From positions 2,839,144-2,903,143 of the forward strand of contig CM030933.1 in the NCBI GenBank assembly GCA_018136815.1: 64,000 nucleotides of DNA. The letters are read 5' to 3'. This document shows positions 42,779 through 53,965 of this stretch, in pieces. The translations under genes and the position numbers were made by a program. This DNA is from Isochrysis galbana (taxonomy: Eukaryota > Haptophyta > Isochrysidales > Isochrysidaceae). Numbering within the stretch: position 1 is the first letter of the stretch; every line of letters begins with the position of its first letter. The notes beneath the pieces were generated by a model, which ran no database searches, was not told the DNA's origin, and was given only the letters and a program-made list of their open reading frames with translations.

Positions 42779-43057
42779 CTACCCTTTTGAGCTGAGGACC
42801 TTACCCTTCGGCAGGCTAAAACGCCATTGTTTCGTTTTCCACAACGTAAAGAAGACAAGAAAGGTCAGTGCGACGCCCACTGACAGCCCGATTCCAGTCT
42901 TTATGGCGAAGTCCAAGTCTGAATGCTGCGAGAATGCCACGGTCAAGGCGAATGATAAGAAGATGATAACCAAAGACACAAGAAGAAATATTTGTATCGC
43001 CTTTTTAAGCCCAATAACATCGTATACATTTTTGCTCCTGATACGGTAGATCGGCAT
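42779..43057 (-). CDS. 92-aa protein with two membrane segments, unknown
   Basis: Starts in a good context (CGAGCACCATGCCG). It has a basic N-terminus (MPIYRIRSKNVYDV), a first hydrophobic helix (IQIFLLVSLVIIFLSFALTV), a short polar loop (SQHSDLDFAIKTG), a second helix (IGLSVGVALTFLVFFTLW) and a basic tail. The codons are clearly more AT-rich than those of the host genes around it. It lies 40 bases outside the 108-bp inverted end of the element at 43098-44110, and a weaker copy of that end (CGTTCCGTCAAAAG) lies near 42204. The compositional shift and location suggest it came with a mobile or viral-type element, but no family is recognised. Confidence 0.55.
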   Translation of the reverse strand: MPIYRIRSKNVYDVIGLKKAIQIFLLVSLVIIFLSFALTVAFSQHSDLDFAIKTGIGLSVGVALTFLVFFTLWKTKQWRFSLPKGKVLSSKG

Positions 43058-43097
43058 GGTGCTCGCCTCTAAAGACGTGTAACGAATTTATTTCGTG

Positions 43098-44110
43098 AGG
43101 TGTCGTTCCGTCAATAGTGGGACATCAGTAGAATTGAGCGATCAGATGTCCACAGTTGTATTGTAGTTGTTTAACATTAGATCTTGTTAAAATTATAAGA
43201 GAGAGACGCTACCCGTCGCGGTGCCCCTGTGCCCTGTGGTGCCCCCATGGATTCCGACGACCTGGCCTCCTGGGTGCATTTGCGCTTGGTGGAAGTCTGG
43301 GAGCGCTCTTCGAGTTGAAACTGGTTGGAGTGAGCGCCTGGCGATGCAGCGCTCGTGGTGACCGGTGTGTGCATGAGCATTTCGATGGACGAGCAATAGG
43401 TGAGGAAGGGGCACGAGGAAGGGCAGGAGGAAGGGCAGGAAGGGCAGGGCAGGAGGAAGAGCAGGAAGGGCAGGGCAGGAGGAAGGGCAGGAGGAAGGGC
43501 AGGAGGAAGGGGGCAGGAGGAAGGGGGCAGGAGGAAGGGGGCATGAGGAAGGGGGCAGGAGGAAGGGCAGGTCCTTCCGCACTTTTCGCCAAGAAGGAAC
43601 GGCGTGCAGAAAAAGTTGTTATGCTGCATGATGAGTGGCAATCACACTTTGTTCCGCCCGTCCTCCGCGCCCAGAGTTCCCCCGCGAAAAGAGTGAACGC
43701 ACGGCGTGCACCTTCCTGGAAGTTGCTATGCGCACGCACGGCGCCCCCGCGGGGGGTGCGCCGGTGCACATCGCGCCGTGCCCACGCACGGCGTGCACAT
43801 GTGATTGCAAGTCATCACAGGCGCTGTGTAACGAAACATCTCTTATATGGCCAGTTTACGTAGTTGTGGGCCGCAGGGGCTACACACATGGAACGGGTTG
43901 ACATGCGCGCGCACGGCGTATCCGCGGGGGGACCGATGCACATCGCGCCGTGCCCATGCACGGCGTGCACCGATGTGATTAGCGAAGAAGCTTTGACGGC
44001 CTCTCTCTCTTATAATTTTAACAAGATCTAATGTTAAACAACTACAATACAACTGTGGACATTTGATCGCTCAATTCTACTGATGTCCCACTATTGACGG
44101 AACGACACCT
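43098..44110. mobile_element. 1.0-kb element with 108-bp terminal inverted repeats
   Basis: 43098-43205 is the inverse complement of 44003-44110 with one mismatch. The tips read AGGTGTCGTTCCGTCAATAG. The interior (about 795 bp) holds a GGAAGGGCAGGA-type minisatellite at 43415-43570 and CGTGCG-rich repeats, and no convincing ORF. I found no target duplication. The near-identity of the arms suggests recent mobility or conversion. It could be a non-autonomous DNA transposon or a relic of a virus-like element with long terminal repeats. Confidence 0.8.
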
Positions 44111-44114
44111 GGGC

Positions 44115-44360
44115 GAGGGAGAGAGAGGGCGAGGGCGAGGGCGAGGGAGAGGGAGAGCGGCGGTAGGAGCGAGAGCGAGAGCGAGAGCGCGCAGCGAGAG
44201 CGAGAGCAAGAGAGAGGGGAGGAGGGAAAGAGAGCGGAGCGCGAGCCGCGGCGGGGAGCGAGAGGGGGAGCGAGAGAGAGGGAGAAAGAGGGAGAGGGAG
44301 GGCGAGGGAGAGGGCGAGGGCGAGGGAGAGGGAGAGCGGCGGTGGGAGCGAGGCCTATCT
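44115..44360. repeat. GA-rich low-complexity tract
   Basis: GAGCGAGAG, GAGGGCGAGGG and similar short repeats. A similar purine tract stands at 42140-42205. Confidence 0.8.
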
Positions 44361-44452
44361 CAAAATGTCTAAGTGTGTATGTACGAGATGTGACGGCGTG
44401 TAATTGTGTGGTGTAGAATCATATATCATATCGACATTTTCATAGTAACTGG

Positions 44453-44640
44453 CGGGCATCATTCGCAAATCTAACTCGCCCTGGGCATCTAGGGTAGTGC
44501 TAGTCGGCAAGAAGGATGGCTCCGTGCGCTTCTGCGTCGACTATCGCGACACTAATTATTCGAAGCTGCGAATCTCCGATAGCCCTCTCCCTCTCACCGT
44601 GGAGGCTATCGATCGTCTCTCGCGAGGCCAAGGTTCCAGG
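44453..44640 (+). pseudogene. Gypsy-type reverse transcriptase fragment
   Basis: The plus strand reads IIRKSNSPWASRVVLVGKKD, then SVRFCVDYRDTNYSKLRISD and a PLP motif. These match the opening blocks of Ty3/Gypsy reverse transcriptases (SPWASPVVLV-KKDG-RFCVDYR). The fragment ends where sequence of the opposite-strand gag begins, so the element is rearranged. It is far too short to be active. Confidence 0.85.
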
Positions 44641-45529
44641 GAGATAATCGATCAAGTGCGCGGTGTCGGGGTTGGACCAGCAGATGCCCGTGTGCATGCG
44701 GTCGCAGTGGGAGCAGGGCTTCTTGTCCTTGTTGTTGTTGTTCCTACCACCTCCACGCCCACCTTGGCCAGCCTTGAAGCCCGCCTCATAGGCCTTCTTG
44801 ATGGCATCCGTGTCATCCTCGGTCTTGGTCGCTTGCATTGCACGTTGGCCCGGACGCACCGTGGAGCGCACCGCCTCATGCTTATGGGCAATGGCCGCTG
44901 CCTCCACAAGGTTCTTGTGCACCATATCAGGCCTCTTGCGGTGCTCAACCTCCAAGGAGCCCCATGCCTTGTCCACTTCACGAAGGACTCCTTCTCCACA
45001 TCCAATGAAGCTCGCTTTCATGTCGAGGCACAACTCGGCCACGGAGACTTCGCGCGCGGTGCCCTTGAGTCCTTGGAAGATGCCAAACATGTTGTCAAAG
45101 CGGTTGGTGACCTCCTCCCTTGAGGGGAACTCCTGGAGGTTGGTCATCTTGAGTGTGTCATACTCCATCTTCTTGTCTTCAGCCTTGTGCCTTGTCTTCG
45201 GTGTTGACCGCCACGTGCAACTCGTCGATGTGTTTGAACGCACGGTGGCCGTCGTACTTCTCTTCCTCCTCATCCGTGTAGAGCACATCCAAGGTGGCCA
45301 CAAGCTTGTCATCCTTGATGCACATGATGAGGAGGTCATATGCCTTGTTCAGTTCCACCTGGGTGGCTTCCTTGTCCTTGTCGGCGTCATCGACGCTTTC
45401 CGTCTTGTTCTTGAGCATCGCACGTCGGCAACCGTTCTTGCCGGCCATCGCGAGCAACTTGGGCCTGAATGCTCTCCATTCAGCACCATCCTTGTTGTAG
45501 AAGAAGATCTTGTCATTGTTCTTGTCCAT
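44641..45529 (-). pseudogene. LTR-retrotransposon gag-like ORF, frame broken
   Basis: An ATG at 45529 opens a frame (MDKNNDKIFFYNKDGAEWRA, then KAYDLLIMCIKDDKL) ending at 45179. The likely continuation is in another frame through YDTLKMTNLQEFPSREEVTN, RFDNMFGIFQGLKGT and a Gly/Asn-rich run with a small Cys/His cluster (CSHCDRMHTGIC) near 44680. A short capsid-like helical region followed by a Gly-rich stretch and zinc-knuckle-like motif is typical of retrotransposon gag. The frame break is near 45180. It lies head-on against the plus-strand RT fragment. Confidence 0.65.
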
Positions 45530-45632
45530 GTCTCTTTGTCTCTCGGCGGGGGTACCAGATGAGTGGCGAAAGCTCTCTTGTTACTTGTCTCGTAGGGGTC
45601 TCTACCCTTGGACGGTCCGATGTCCGTTCAAA

Positions 45633-45692
45633 CGACTCAACCGCCGTAACCGACTCAACCGCCGTAACCGACTCAACCGCCGATCACGTAAC
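45633..45692. repeat. 18-bp tandem repeat
   Basis: CGACTCAACCGCCGTAAC is repeated twice, followed by a third unit that diverges at its 3' end. It lies in the possible leader or LTR region upstream of the gag-like ORF. Confidence 0.85.
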
Positions 45693-45699
45693 CGACACA

Positions 45700-46437
45700 A
45701 AAACAAAACCCCAACAAGAACAAATGCTTTGCACACCACCTAGCCATAGCTAGGCCTTGGGTTCACGACACACATGAAGCCTTGCATGAAGCCTTGCGCT
45801 TCTCAAATTACGAAAGAAGAGTCCTACAAGTTACGAGTAAAACTCCGCGGCGAACAAGCGCGATCAAGCGCGAAGACGCACGAAGTAGTAGAAGGTCGGA
45901 AGTCGATCGCGGATGCGATAAGCGATAAGCGGCAGAGAGCCCAAGCGTTAGACACACAAATAAAGAGCTAACCTATAACCTAGGGCCACGCCGGCCACCG
46001 GCCTCCACGCCGGCCTCCAGATACCCCGATAGAGTCGCACACACGCAAACGTGAAACAAGGGCGGCTAGCGACGGAGCGACGGACGAAGTTCAAAACCCA
46101 TACGATGAAAATGGACAGAATACAAAAAAAGACGTAAACGAACCGAACTGTTCATGCTGACGAAACCTCGTAGATCGAGTCCCTCGGAGGTCGGGGGGGG
46201 GGAGGGGAGAAGGGAGGAAGGGCGGACGGGGGAGGAGGAAAGAAGTGGGAGATAAGAGGAATAAGAGAAGGCGCGAGAGAGAGACGAGAGAGAGAGAGTA
46301 TGGAGGCGAATTAGAATCTATGACGGGAGCATGAGTCTTTCTGAGTGCCGACGGATGTGAGGGAAACGAAACACACGCTGATGCACCGACCAAAAATAGA
46401 TTTCTCCCCCCCCCCACACACACATAGACCAGAGATC
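45700..46437. other. Possible LTR/leader region and unassigned sequence
   Basis: Contains short direct repeats (TGAAGCCTTGC at 45776 and 45787) and no recognised gene. LTR boundaries could not be set. A purine-rich stretch begins near 46190. Confidence 0.3.
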
Positions 46438-46970
<533 letters not shown>

Positions 46971-47435
46971 CCCCATTCTTTTGTTATCTCGACTTCTCTC
47001 TCATCTCTCTGACACACTCCTCATCCTCCGCCCCTCTCTTCTCCAGCGTCCTCTGCCTCTCTCCTCTCCTCTCTCGCTGCCCCGCTCCCTCCCCACTCTC
47101 CCTCTCTCTCTCCCCCCCCCCCCTCTCATCCCCCTCGCCTCCGTCTTTCTTTTCCTCGTCGCCGTCGGCGCTCTCTCCCCTGCTCCCTATTCTCGTACAC
47201 CATCACTTTCAAACGATTTCTACTCTCGCCCTCTCTCTCCGCTGCTCTGCCCTCTCTCTCTCTCCTCTCTCTTCTCCTCCTTCTCCTTCTCCCCCCCTAA
47301 CCACCCTATTCTTACCTACCTACTCTCACTTTCACATATATCTGCGCCCCATCTCCACGGGTCTCTCAACCCCGGTCCCACTTTCTCTCTCTCCCCCCGA
47401 CCCCCTCCCAAAGCTCCCCTCCCCCTCTCCCATCC
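46971..47435. other. Pyrimidine-rich upstream region of the glutaredoxin gene
   Basis: C/T-rich and without a gene; the glutaredoxin promoter probably lies here. Confidence 0.5.
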
Positions 47436-48239
47436 ATGTCGCTCGCCCTCCTCTCCCTCACCTCTCTCTCTCTCATGCTCACCCCCCTGCCGCGCCTGCC
47501 GCCCTCGGCGCGCACCCCGCCCAGCCCCCAGGCGAACCTCTTCGCTGACATGATGAAGGGGATCACCAAGCTGCAGGCCGGCGCCTACGACCAGCAGGTC
47601 TTTCCTCCCCTTTCCCCATCTTCCTCCCTCTCCCCCCTCGTCTCTCCTTTCTCTCCCTCTTCTCCGCTCCCGTTCCATCGTTGTAGCCCTCTGTAGGTCG
47701 TGTCTCCCTTTGCCTCCTCCCTCCTTTCGCCCTATCGTCACGCTCCCCCTTTGCTCTCTCCCTGCTCTCCTTCTCATGTTTCTCCTACTTCCTGGGATCC
47801 ACACCATAGACCCCTGGGACCCACACAATCGACCCCTCTCTCAATTTGCCCTGGTGTGCTCGAATGTCTTGACCATTGCCCTCGCCACGGCTTGCAGGCC
47901 ATCCGGGCGAAGCTCGACGCACAGATTCAGCGCAAGCCGTGCGTGATGTATTCTCTCACCACGTGCCCCTTCTGCGCCAAGGCAAAGGCGCAGCTCTCTG
48001 GAATGGGAACCGTCTACACCATTGTAGAGCTTGATGAGGAAGAGGAAGGCATGGCGATGAAAGCGGAGCTCGCCGAGATCACTGGGCAGACAAGCGTGCC
48101 GCAGGTCTTTGCGGGAGGTCAATTCATCGGAGGGTGCAACGACGGAGGCATGGGCGGCGTGCTGCCACTCGCCCAGTCGGGCAAGCTCCAAGAGATCCTC
48201 ATCAAGGCGGGCGCCCTCTCAGCCACCCAGCGCATCTAG
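47436..48239 (+). CDS. Glutaredoxin with CPFC active site and N-terminal leader
   Basis: Two exons, 47436-47597 and 47898-48239, joined in phase 0 across a CT-rich intron (CAG/GTCTTT donor, CTTGCAG acceptor), give 167 residues. Exon 1 has a hydrophobic start (MSLALLSLTSLSLMLTPLP) and a Pro/Ser/Arg stretch, as in a secretory or bipartite plastid leader. Exon 2 is the glutaredoxin fold: CVMYSLTTCPFCAKAKAQL with the dithiol active site at C77 and C80, then the cis-Pro block TSVPQVFAGGQFIGGCNDGG. It would reduce protein or glutathione disulfides, probably in the plastid or endomembrane system given the leader. The fold and all binding motifs are present. Confidence 0.92.
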
Positions 48240-49560
48240 AGTAGAACAGGGCACAGCGCACTTTTGGTACGGCGCGTCGCCGGTAGTGCGATGGCACTAG
48301 GCCCCAGCTGTCGGCTGCCCCGCTGGATGCCTGATGCGCTTTGCTGTCGTTTTAGCACATTAGTGCATCATCTCAGTCCTGTTTTTAGTGGGATCCACTG
48401 ATGCACAAAACATGCCACGACATGTCGTCACATCACCATGAATTGTCGTCACTTCACCATAGAGTGAATCGTTAGGAAATGCATCGTTCACGAGTGCGAG
48501 GGCACTTTCATGTGCAATGGAGCCGTGGCTAGTCTACGCTTATCATGAATGCTAGGTCATCTGAAGAAGCGGCCTACAAGTGGCGATCAGCCACGGCTTC
48601 TTGTCGGGTTGTCAAGGAATGGTGGGTCTTCTTTTTGGGTTCAGGACGGCAGGGCGCGCCAAGACGCTCAAATGCTGTCTCTAATGCTGATGAACTGCCG
48701 TTGCGCCCGACTGGCCCTCGCCGCTGCTCAATGCCAGTTGGTGCAACGGAGAGAATGCCTCAGATTGTTCGTCAGCTTTGCATGTGCCGCGTCCGTCTGC
48801 GCTACATGGCAGCATGGAGCATTGCCGTTGTGATAACTACGGCACACGCCTCTTGCCGCCATCCGCAGCCTGTTAGCGGCTCTCGGCGTGCTTTAGTTGT
48901 ATGCATATCCATACTCATCAATGTCATTTTCGGAAGCTTCTTGATTTTCCTAACCCCGCTAAGACGCTAAGACAGACATGCCTGATTGCAGCAGGGAGAG
49001 GGGTAGCACATGGGGAGCACAAACAAAAACATCCATTCGTGAAGGTGCCTGCTACACTACTAGATGTACTCCTCACCCCAGGACCTCCGCCGGAGATCGC
49101 CCTTGCCCCACTCCCGCTCCCCTTCGCCGGCCTTCCGCGCTCCCCCCCCCCGTTCCTTTGTCTTCGGTTTCGGGGGGGCGGCCCATGTGCACTACTTTGG
49201 GCCTAGCGTTGGCGGGGGAGGGGGGGGGGCTCTTGCCGCGCGGTCGAGTGTCGGCTTGCTCTATGGTGCCGCGTTGTGGGGGCCCAGGGCCCAGCCATTT
49301 GGCTTTCCCCTTGCCCTTGGGGCTTGGGGTTCGCCGTCTTACTGCGGGGTGCCTTGCTTGCCCCTCGCGCCCAGGTGCTATCCCAACGAGCCTCAGCCGG
49401 AGATCATAAATCACATTTTATGATCTCGGATCTCCGAACGGCACTAATCTTATGATTGGTCGCCATGGAGGGGGGCCTCGCGGCCCCGCTTCTGGCAAAT
49501 TTCTCGTTACGCGGGTCACCCGGCCCTTCGCGCTGCGTTCGCACGCGTTGCCGTCCCTCG
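48240..49560. other. Intergenic, no gene recognised
   Basis: 3' flank of the glutaredoxin gene, then unique sequence with weak ORFs, G runs around 49175 and 49214-49227, and a duplicated GATCATAAA/TTATGATC palindrome at 49402-49425. Confidence 0.35.
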
Positions 49561-49569
49561 GATGCCACC

Positions 49570-49842
49570 ATGACGGCGCCGCGTCTCGACGACTTAGACC
49601 GCGACGTCAAGGAGTGGACCGACGCCAATGGCTGCGCGTACTGCGCCTTTCGTCCCCGGGCTCCATCTGGTACGCCCGAGGCAGACCTGTGGAAGTATGG
49701 CACGGGCGACGGAGCTCATAACCCCGTCGTTTGCCAACCGTACATTCGTTTTCTCTGCGAAGGCGGCAGTGGCGAGTGTGGTAACGACCCAGAAGTCCAC
49801 CGCCGCCTCCGCACGATGGTTGTTCTCCGTCCGGCCCAGTAG
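49570..49842 (+). other. Weak 90-codon ORF, unrecognised
   Basis: Starts MTAPRLDDLDRDVKEWTD in a fair context (GCCACCATG) and ends before the integrase fragment. A CAYCAF and later CEGGSGECG give scattered cysteines. It may be part of the same decayed retrotransposon as the integrase or an independent fragment. Confidence 0.3.
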
Positions 49843-49863
49843 GTCGCCGGCGGGGGCACGGAC

Positions 49864-50290
49864 TTGAGCACTACTGAAGCCTATCGCCACGAAGGCGTAG
49901 GGCTAGTGGAAAGAGCTTTACAAACTCTCCTCACGATGACTCGAGTCTCCAATGAAGGCGGCGCCCATTGGGTCGATCACCTTCCGTTTCTCCTCATGTC
50001 TATGCGAGCGACCGCCGGTCGCGTGGTACCCAAGTCACCCGCGGCTATCTTGTTTGGACGGGAGCTTCGTCTTCCTGCTCAACTTGCTTACCCTGCTCCT
50101 CTTGTTCTCGAGTTGCTTCCATCTCGACCTCCACGCGATGCTGTCACCTACGCCACCGACCACCGAGCTCAATAAGAAGCTTCTCGAGTCGTGGCGTTCC
50201 GCCCTCGAAATTACTCAAGAAGCCCAACGTGAATCGATGCGCTCCGCCTCTCAAAAGTGTGGAGATGGACTGTTCCCAGGATCCGGGTAA
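49864..50290 (+). pseudogene. Gypsy-type integrase, C-terminal core fragment
   Basis: Reads STTEAYRHEGVGLVERALQT, then WVDHLPFLLMSM and PKSPAAILFGRELRLPAQL. This is the end of a retroviral-type integrase core: the H-x(n)-G-L-x-E-R block with the last catalytic Glu, then W-x-x-x-L-P and the P-x-x-x-x-x-G-R-E-x-x-x-P motif. The frame stops at 50173; the expected continuation (LNKKLLESWRSALEITQEAQ) is in another frame, so it is broken. The front of the integrase is missing. Confidence 0.85.
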
Positions 50291-50619
50291 GGCTCCTGAG
50301 ACTCCATCCTTGGCAACCCACGCATCCGTAGGCGGCCTATCGACTTGGGTAGCGGGTGAAGATACTTGGGAAGGCTTGGGCACGGGTGCAGTGGTGACGG
50401 GGTCCGCGCGCGGCGGCGAGGGCGGATTTGGCGGTGCAGAGGGCGATGGTGGGTCCATAGGAACAGATTGAATCAATCTCTAGTGGGTGATTTCTAGCGA
50501 GAGACCACACACAACTCAGTAGGGGCTCAAGGGTACGAGGGGTCACGGCATGGCTTCGATCGCAGAGCGCTGCGACGGTTGCTGGATGCGTACGAAGACA
50601 CGCCACCCCGGCCAGAGTT
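50291..50619. other. Intergenic, no gene seen
   Basis: GC-rich, possibly retroelement tail. Nothing identifiable. Confidence 0.3.
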
Positions 50620-50735
50620 TCGATCCAAACCCACCCAAATTTCGATTCGAAATTTCGATCACTTTTCAGCAAATTTCGAGCCTCGTTGGCCCAAATTTCG
50701 ATCAATTTCGATTCGAAACTTGTGCTTGTGCTTCG
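50620..50735. repeat. Cluster of AAATTTCGAT words
   Basis: TTTCGAT or AAATTTCGA(T) occurs about seven times in 115 bases; the motif returns at 51391-51415. It looks like a degenerate short tandem repeat with an AT-rich core. Confidence 0.7.
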
Positions 50736-51863
50736 CCGAGCGTGCGTGCACACGGCACACGCCCGACGCGCTGCATGGCTGCATCGCTGCATCGCCTACG
50801 AGGGGTGATGGAGGGACGAGGATGCACATTAATAGTTCATTGTCATTGCCATTGTCGTCATTGTTCACTTATTTATTGTTCACATTCACACATTATTTCT
50901 CTCTGTGGTCAACCCACACTAGCCCATCAGCCCACACAACACAAGAGCACACCGCATACATACTTGCACGATCTCAGCCCACGGTCCATTTGTTGTAGCG
51001 ACTCATCAAGGCCACTTGCCACTTGCAGGTGGTCGGGTGGTCTATCAACACACCAGATTGTTGCTCCCCATACATCACACACAAGAGAGAGAACACACCC
51101 CATTCGTCCCCTCACAGTCCTCGGCGTCGCGCGTCGCTTCCGTCGTCGCTGGTCGCTGGAGTTCTTCTCGCGAGAACTTCTCATTCTCAGATGACGCATC
51201 CAGCTCCAGTACATCTTGAGGGCGCGGGGAGGGTGGGAGTAGGAGCTGCCCGGAGCTGCCATCGCCACCCTCGTCCTCATCTTCCATCCACCACCTGCCG
51301 TGTCCGCTTCTTGGCGGCCGACCGGCCTGCGGGCGCCATCGCGCCCCACTCCCACCAGCACCCCACGCGCGCCGCGGCGCGCGCCGCGGCCCCAAATTTC
51401 GATTTATTTCGTTCAAAAATGTTGGTTTCTATGTGGCCCCCAAACTTATTAGAATCGAGTTTCTCGAAACTCTGGCCGGGGCCAACGCGTCGCGATCCGC
51501 GCGCGTGGGTCCCGCGCGCACGCCGCGCTCGCGCGCGCCGTTCACGGGCGGCCCCCAGCCCGAGCTCCGCTCTAAAAAAAACAGTGGCAAGCACGGGGAG
51601 GGCGTTTGAAAAAACAGTGAAAAACACTGTTTTTGGCCTCCAAAAAAACACTGTTTCTGTCTTTCACAACTAGGCTTAGGACCGAGGATTCAGTTATTTG
51701 TTACAATATTTTATTGGTCCATCTCATCACTCTTGAGACTTGAGAGGGCCCTTCAGAGGGCAGGAGAGGGAGGGTCCCATTCCAACGGTATCATCATGGG
51801 TGATCAGTACGTAGGCTGTGAAACCCACCCCTCTAGACCGTTTGCTTTCCCCTCTCATCTGCC
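50736..51863. other. Intergenic, no gene recognised
   Basis: Contains inverted AAAAACAGTG/CACTGTTTTT repeats at 51575-51655 that could form a hairpin, and low-information ORFs. Confidence 0.35.
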
Positions 51864-52862
51864 ATGTTTTATTCAATAACTCAACGGGGAGAGAGAACGA
51901 GGAGCAACCGCCGGCCTCACATAACCAGGTCGGAGTTCAAGAAAAGCATCTCTCTCTTCCTTGGTTCTTGGTGGCTCCACCCAGCAATCAAGCCAGATCG
52001 TGGGTGGCGGAGGTCGGCCGTGGTAACGAATGTGTGGCAGTGGGTACACTCTTTGGGGTTGCCCCTCGCCGCGGTTGATAAGGCAGAGGAGCAGTGGAGA
52101 GAGACGTTTGCCGAGCTCCCGCCCAATGGAATGGTTTCTACAATTCCGGCCAGCAAGAGGTTGGTGTGGGAGGAATTGCCAGTGCAAAGTATGATGCCGT
52201 CTGCAAGGGTAGCAGATTCGATTGGTGCAGCGGGCTCATCCAGGGATCAGATTGAAAACCCGGACTTCGACCCTATTGTGAGTGGGCAGCGCCCCGCAAA
52301 TGTGGTGGAGCACGAAGCAAGCGAGCACCGCATCCAGGCCCGAGCAGCAGCAAGGGCGGCTGGTCGCCTTTCCCCGATCTTCCTGAGCGAATACGTCGTA
52401 TTCAAAACTCCTTCCTTCGGTGGTGGCTGCAGCAAGTGTGCATTGGGGAGAATAGCCCGTGCACCTTTTGACGGGGGAGGCACTCCGAGCGATTTGTTTG
52501 ACATCTCGGAGTATGAGCACAACGAGAACTCGGCGTACGCTGGATGGACCGGCCATTTCACTGTTCTCGACAACCCGGATCACGATCCGACCAAGCCAGG
52601 GAGTCTGAAGCGACTCAAGCACAGGAACGTGCCCCGAGGGGACATAGTGGTCTCCAATGTTCAAACCTTTGTTGTTGGTGGAGGGCGACAAGGTGAGCGT
52701 AAGCTCTTCCTCACAGAATGCTCTCTGCTAGCAATTCAGCAAGCTTGCCCTCACCTTCCATGTCCAGACGAGCTGCCCCCTGTGCATCGGCGCCGAGTAG
52801 AACAAACGTTGAGTGCTGATGAAATAAATGCAGCGTATGCTGCCATGGCTGCAGCACAGTGA
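51864..52862 (+). CDS. Unrecognised 332-aa ORF
   Basis: The frame is intact and its amino-acid text is balanced, unlike the artefact ORFs around it: NVWQWVHSLGLPLAAVDKAE, then AELPPNGMVSTIPASKRLVW, EYVVFKTPSFGGGCSKCALG, FDISEYEHNENSAYAGWTGH, VPRGDIVVSNVQTFVVGGG and ending PPVHRRRVEQTLSADEINAA. The central part alternates strands and turns around a C-x2-C (CSKC), loosely like a BAH or similar chromatin-reader module, but I cannot name a family. Its position between retroelement fragments and minisatellites suggests it may belong to a transposon. The Met at 51864 may not be the true start because the first 40 residues look random. Confidence 0.45.
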   Translation: MFYSITQRGERTRSNRRPHITRSEFKKSISLFLGSWWLHPAIKPDRGWRRSAVVTNVWQWVHSLGLPLAAVDKAEEQWRETFAELPPNGMVSTIPASKRLVWEELPVQSMMPSARVADSIGAAGSSRDQIENPDFDPIVSGQRPANVVEHEASEHRIQARAAARAAGRLSPIFLSEYVVFKTPSFGGGCSKCALGRIARAPFDGGGTPSDLFDISEYEHNENSAYAGWTGHFTVLDNPDHDPTKPGSLKRLKHRNVPRGDIVVSNVQTFVVGGGRQGERKLFLTECSLLAIQQACPHLPCPDELPPVHRRRVEQTLSADEINAAYAAMAAAQ

Positions 52863-53494
52863 GTTTGCACGAGCGTGTGCGTGTGCACGTGGCATGTGTG
52901 TGGTAAGTAGTGAATGAAGGCTATCCATTGACATCCTGCTACGCTACTATATCGCACGGGGGTGAGAGTTGTAGCTAGTGGTGTGTGCGACGACGACACT
53001 ATACGCTATACCCAACCGTCCGTGCCCCCCTCCCTCCCCCGAGCAATGTGTGATGTAGTACATGCCCCTTCGCTTCCCTTGGCCTTTGCTGAGTGCGCTT
53101 AGCTTTAGCTTCCCCCCCCCCCTTCCCCCCCCCTCCGTCACTCTTTTTGCCAAGAGAAGAGGCGAGTGGGAGTCCCGCCCCCCCTCCTCCCGTGCGGCAA
53201 GGTGTGGCTATCGCGGCGGGCAAGAGGGCAAGAGGCCGCACGCGGGCGAGAGGTTTGGTAAATGAGTAATGAAGCTCCATTGAGCTAATGTGTAGTGTTT
53301 AGCGCGAGCTTGCGTTACGTGCTCCATGTCAAGATCATGTGCATCGCCCAAGCAACGCCCACTGCCACTAGAAGATAAATTCCAGCCGTTGTACTCCCCC
53401 CCCCCCTTCCCCCCCCAAACCACTGAACCCCCCCTCCTCTTGGACTCACGCTTCACGCGGGATAGGGGGAGGCTTTCAAAGTGTCTTGCTGTGA
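52863..53494. other. Intergenic, no gene seen
   Basis: C runs at 53111-53140 and 53395-53415. Nothing else. Confidence 0.35.
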
Positions 53495-53760
53495 ATGAGC
53501 TCTAGGGGGGAATTCCGAACTCCATCCTTTATCGATTATCGATTATCCCCCCAGGGAGCTCCGTGGGGAAGGGGGGAAATTCTAGATTCCATGCTTTGTC
53601 GAATATCGATTATCCCCCCCCCGCCAGGGAGCTCCAGAGGGGGAATTCTGCTAGATTCAGACTCCGTCCTTTATCGATTATCCCCCCCTAGGGAGCTCCA
53701 GGGGGGGGTTTGAAGATTCCCTCCTTTATCGATTATCCCCCCCTTGGGGGGGGGGGTCTC
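53495..53760. repeat. Minisatellite with ATCGATTATCCCCCC core
   Basis: Four units, 55-75 bases long, each with TTATCGATTATCCCCCC or a close variant, then AGGGAGCTCC and a G-run with GAATTCT or AGATTC. The cores lie near 53530, 53604, 53671 and 53726. Confidence 0.85.
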
Positions 53761-53965
53761 TGGGGCTAGGAGCCCACCAGGGGCTAACACATCATCTAGC
53801 TCTGCATCTGAGCCGATGAAACTTGTCTTTCACAGTGGCAGGTACCCCCCCCCCCACCTCAGCTTGGGGGGGCACACATGCTGCTTGTGAGGCTGGGCTG
53901 AGGAGGGTGCTTGAGGAACAATTGCGAAAAAGAAGGGTGAGTGGGCAGCCTTGGTCGCAACGCTC

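Noticed and set aside
43156-43863. 235-codon ORF inside the 108-bp TIR element
   Set aside because: Mostly Gly/Arg/Glu from a GGAAGGGCAGGA minisatellite and it starts within the terminal repeat; no domain.
43098-44110. Target duplication around the 108-bp TIR element
   Set aside because: Bases left of 43098 and right of 44110 do not match at any length tested by eye.
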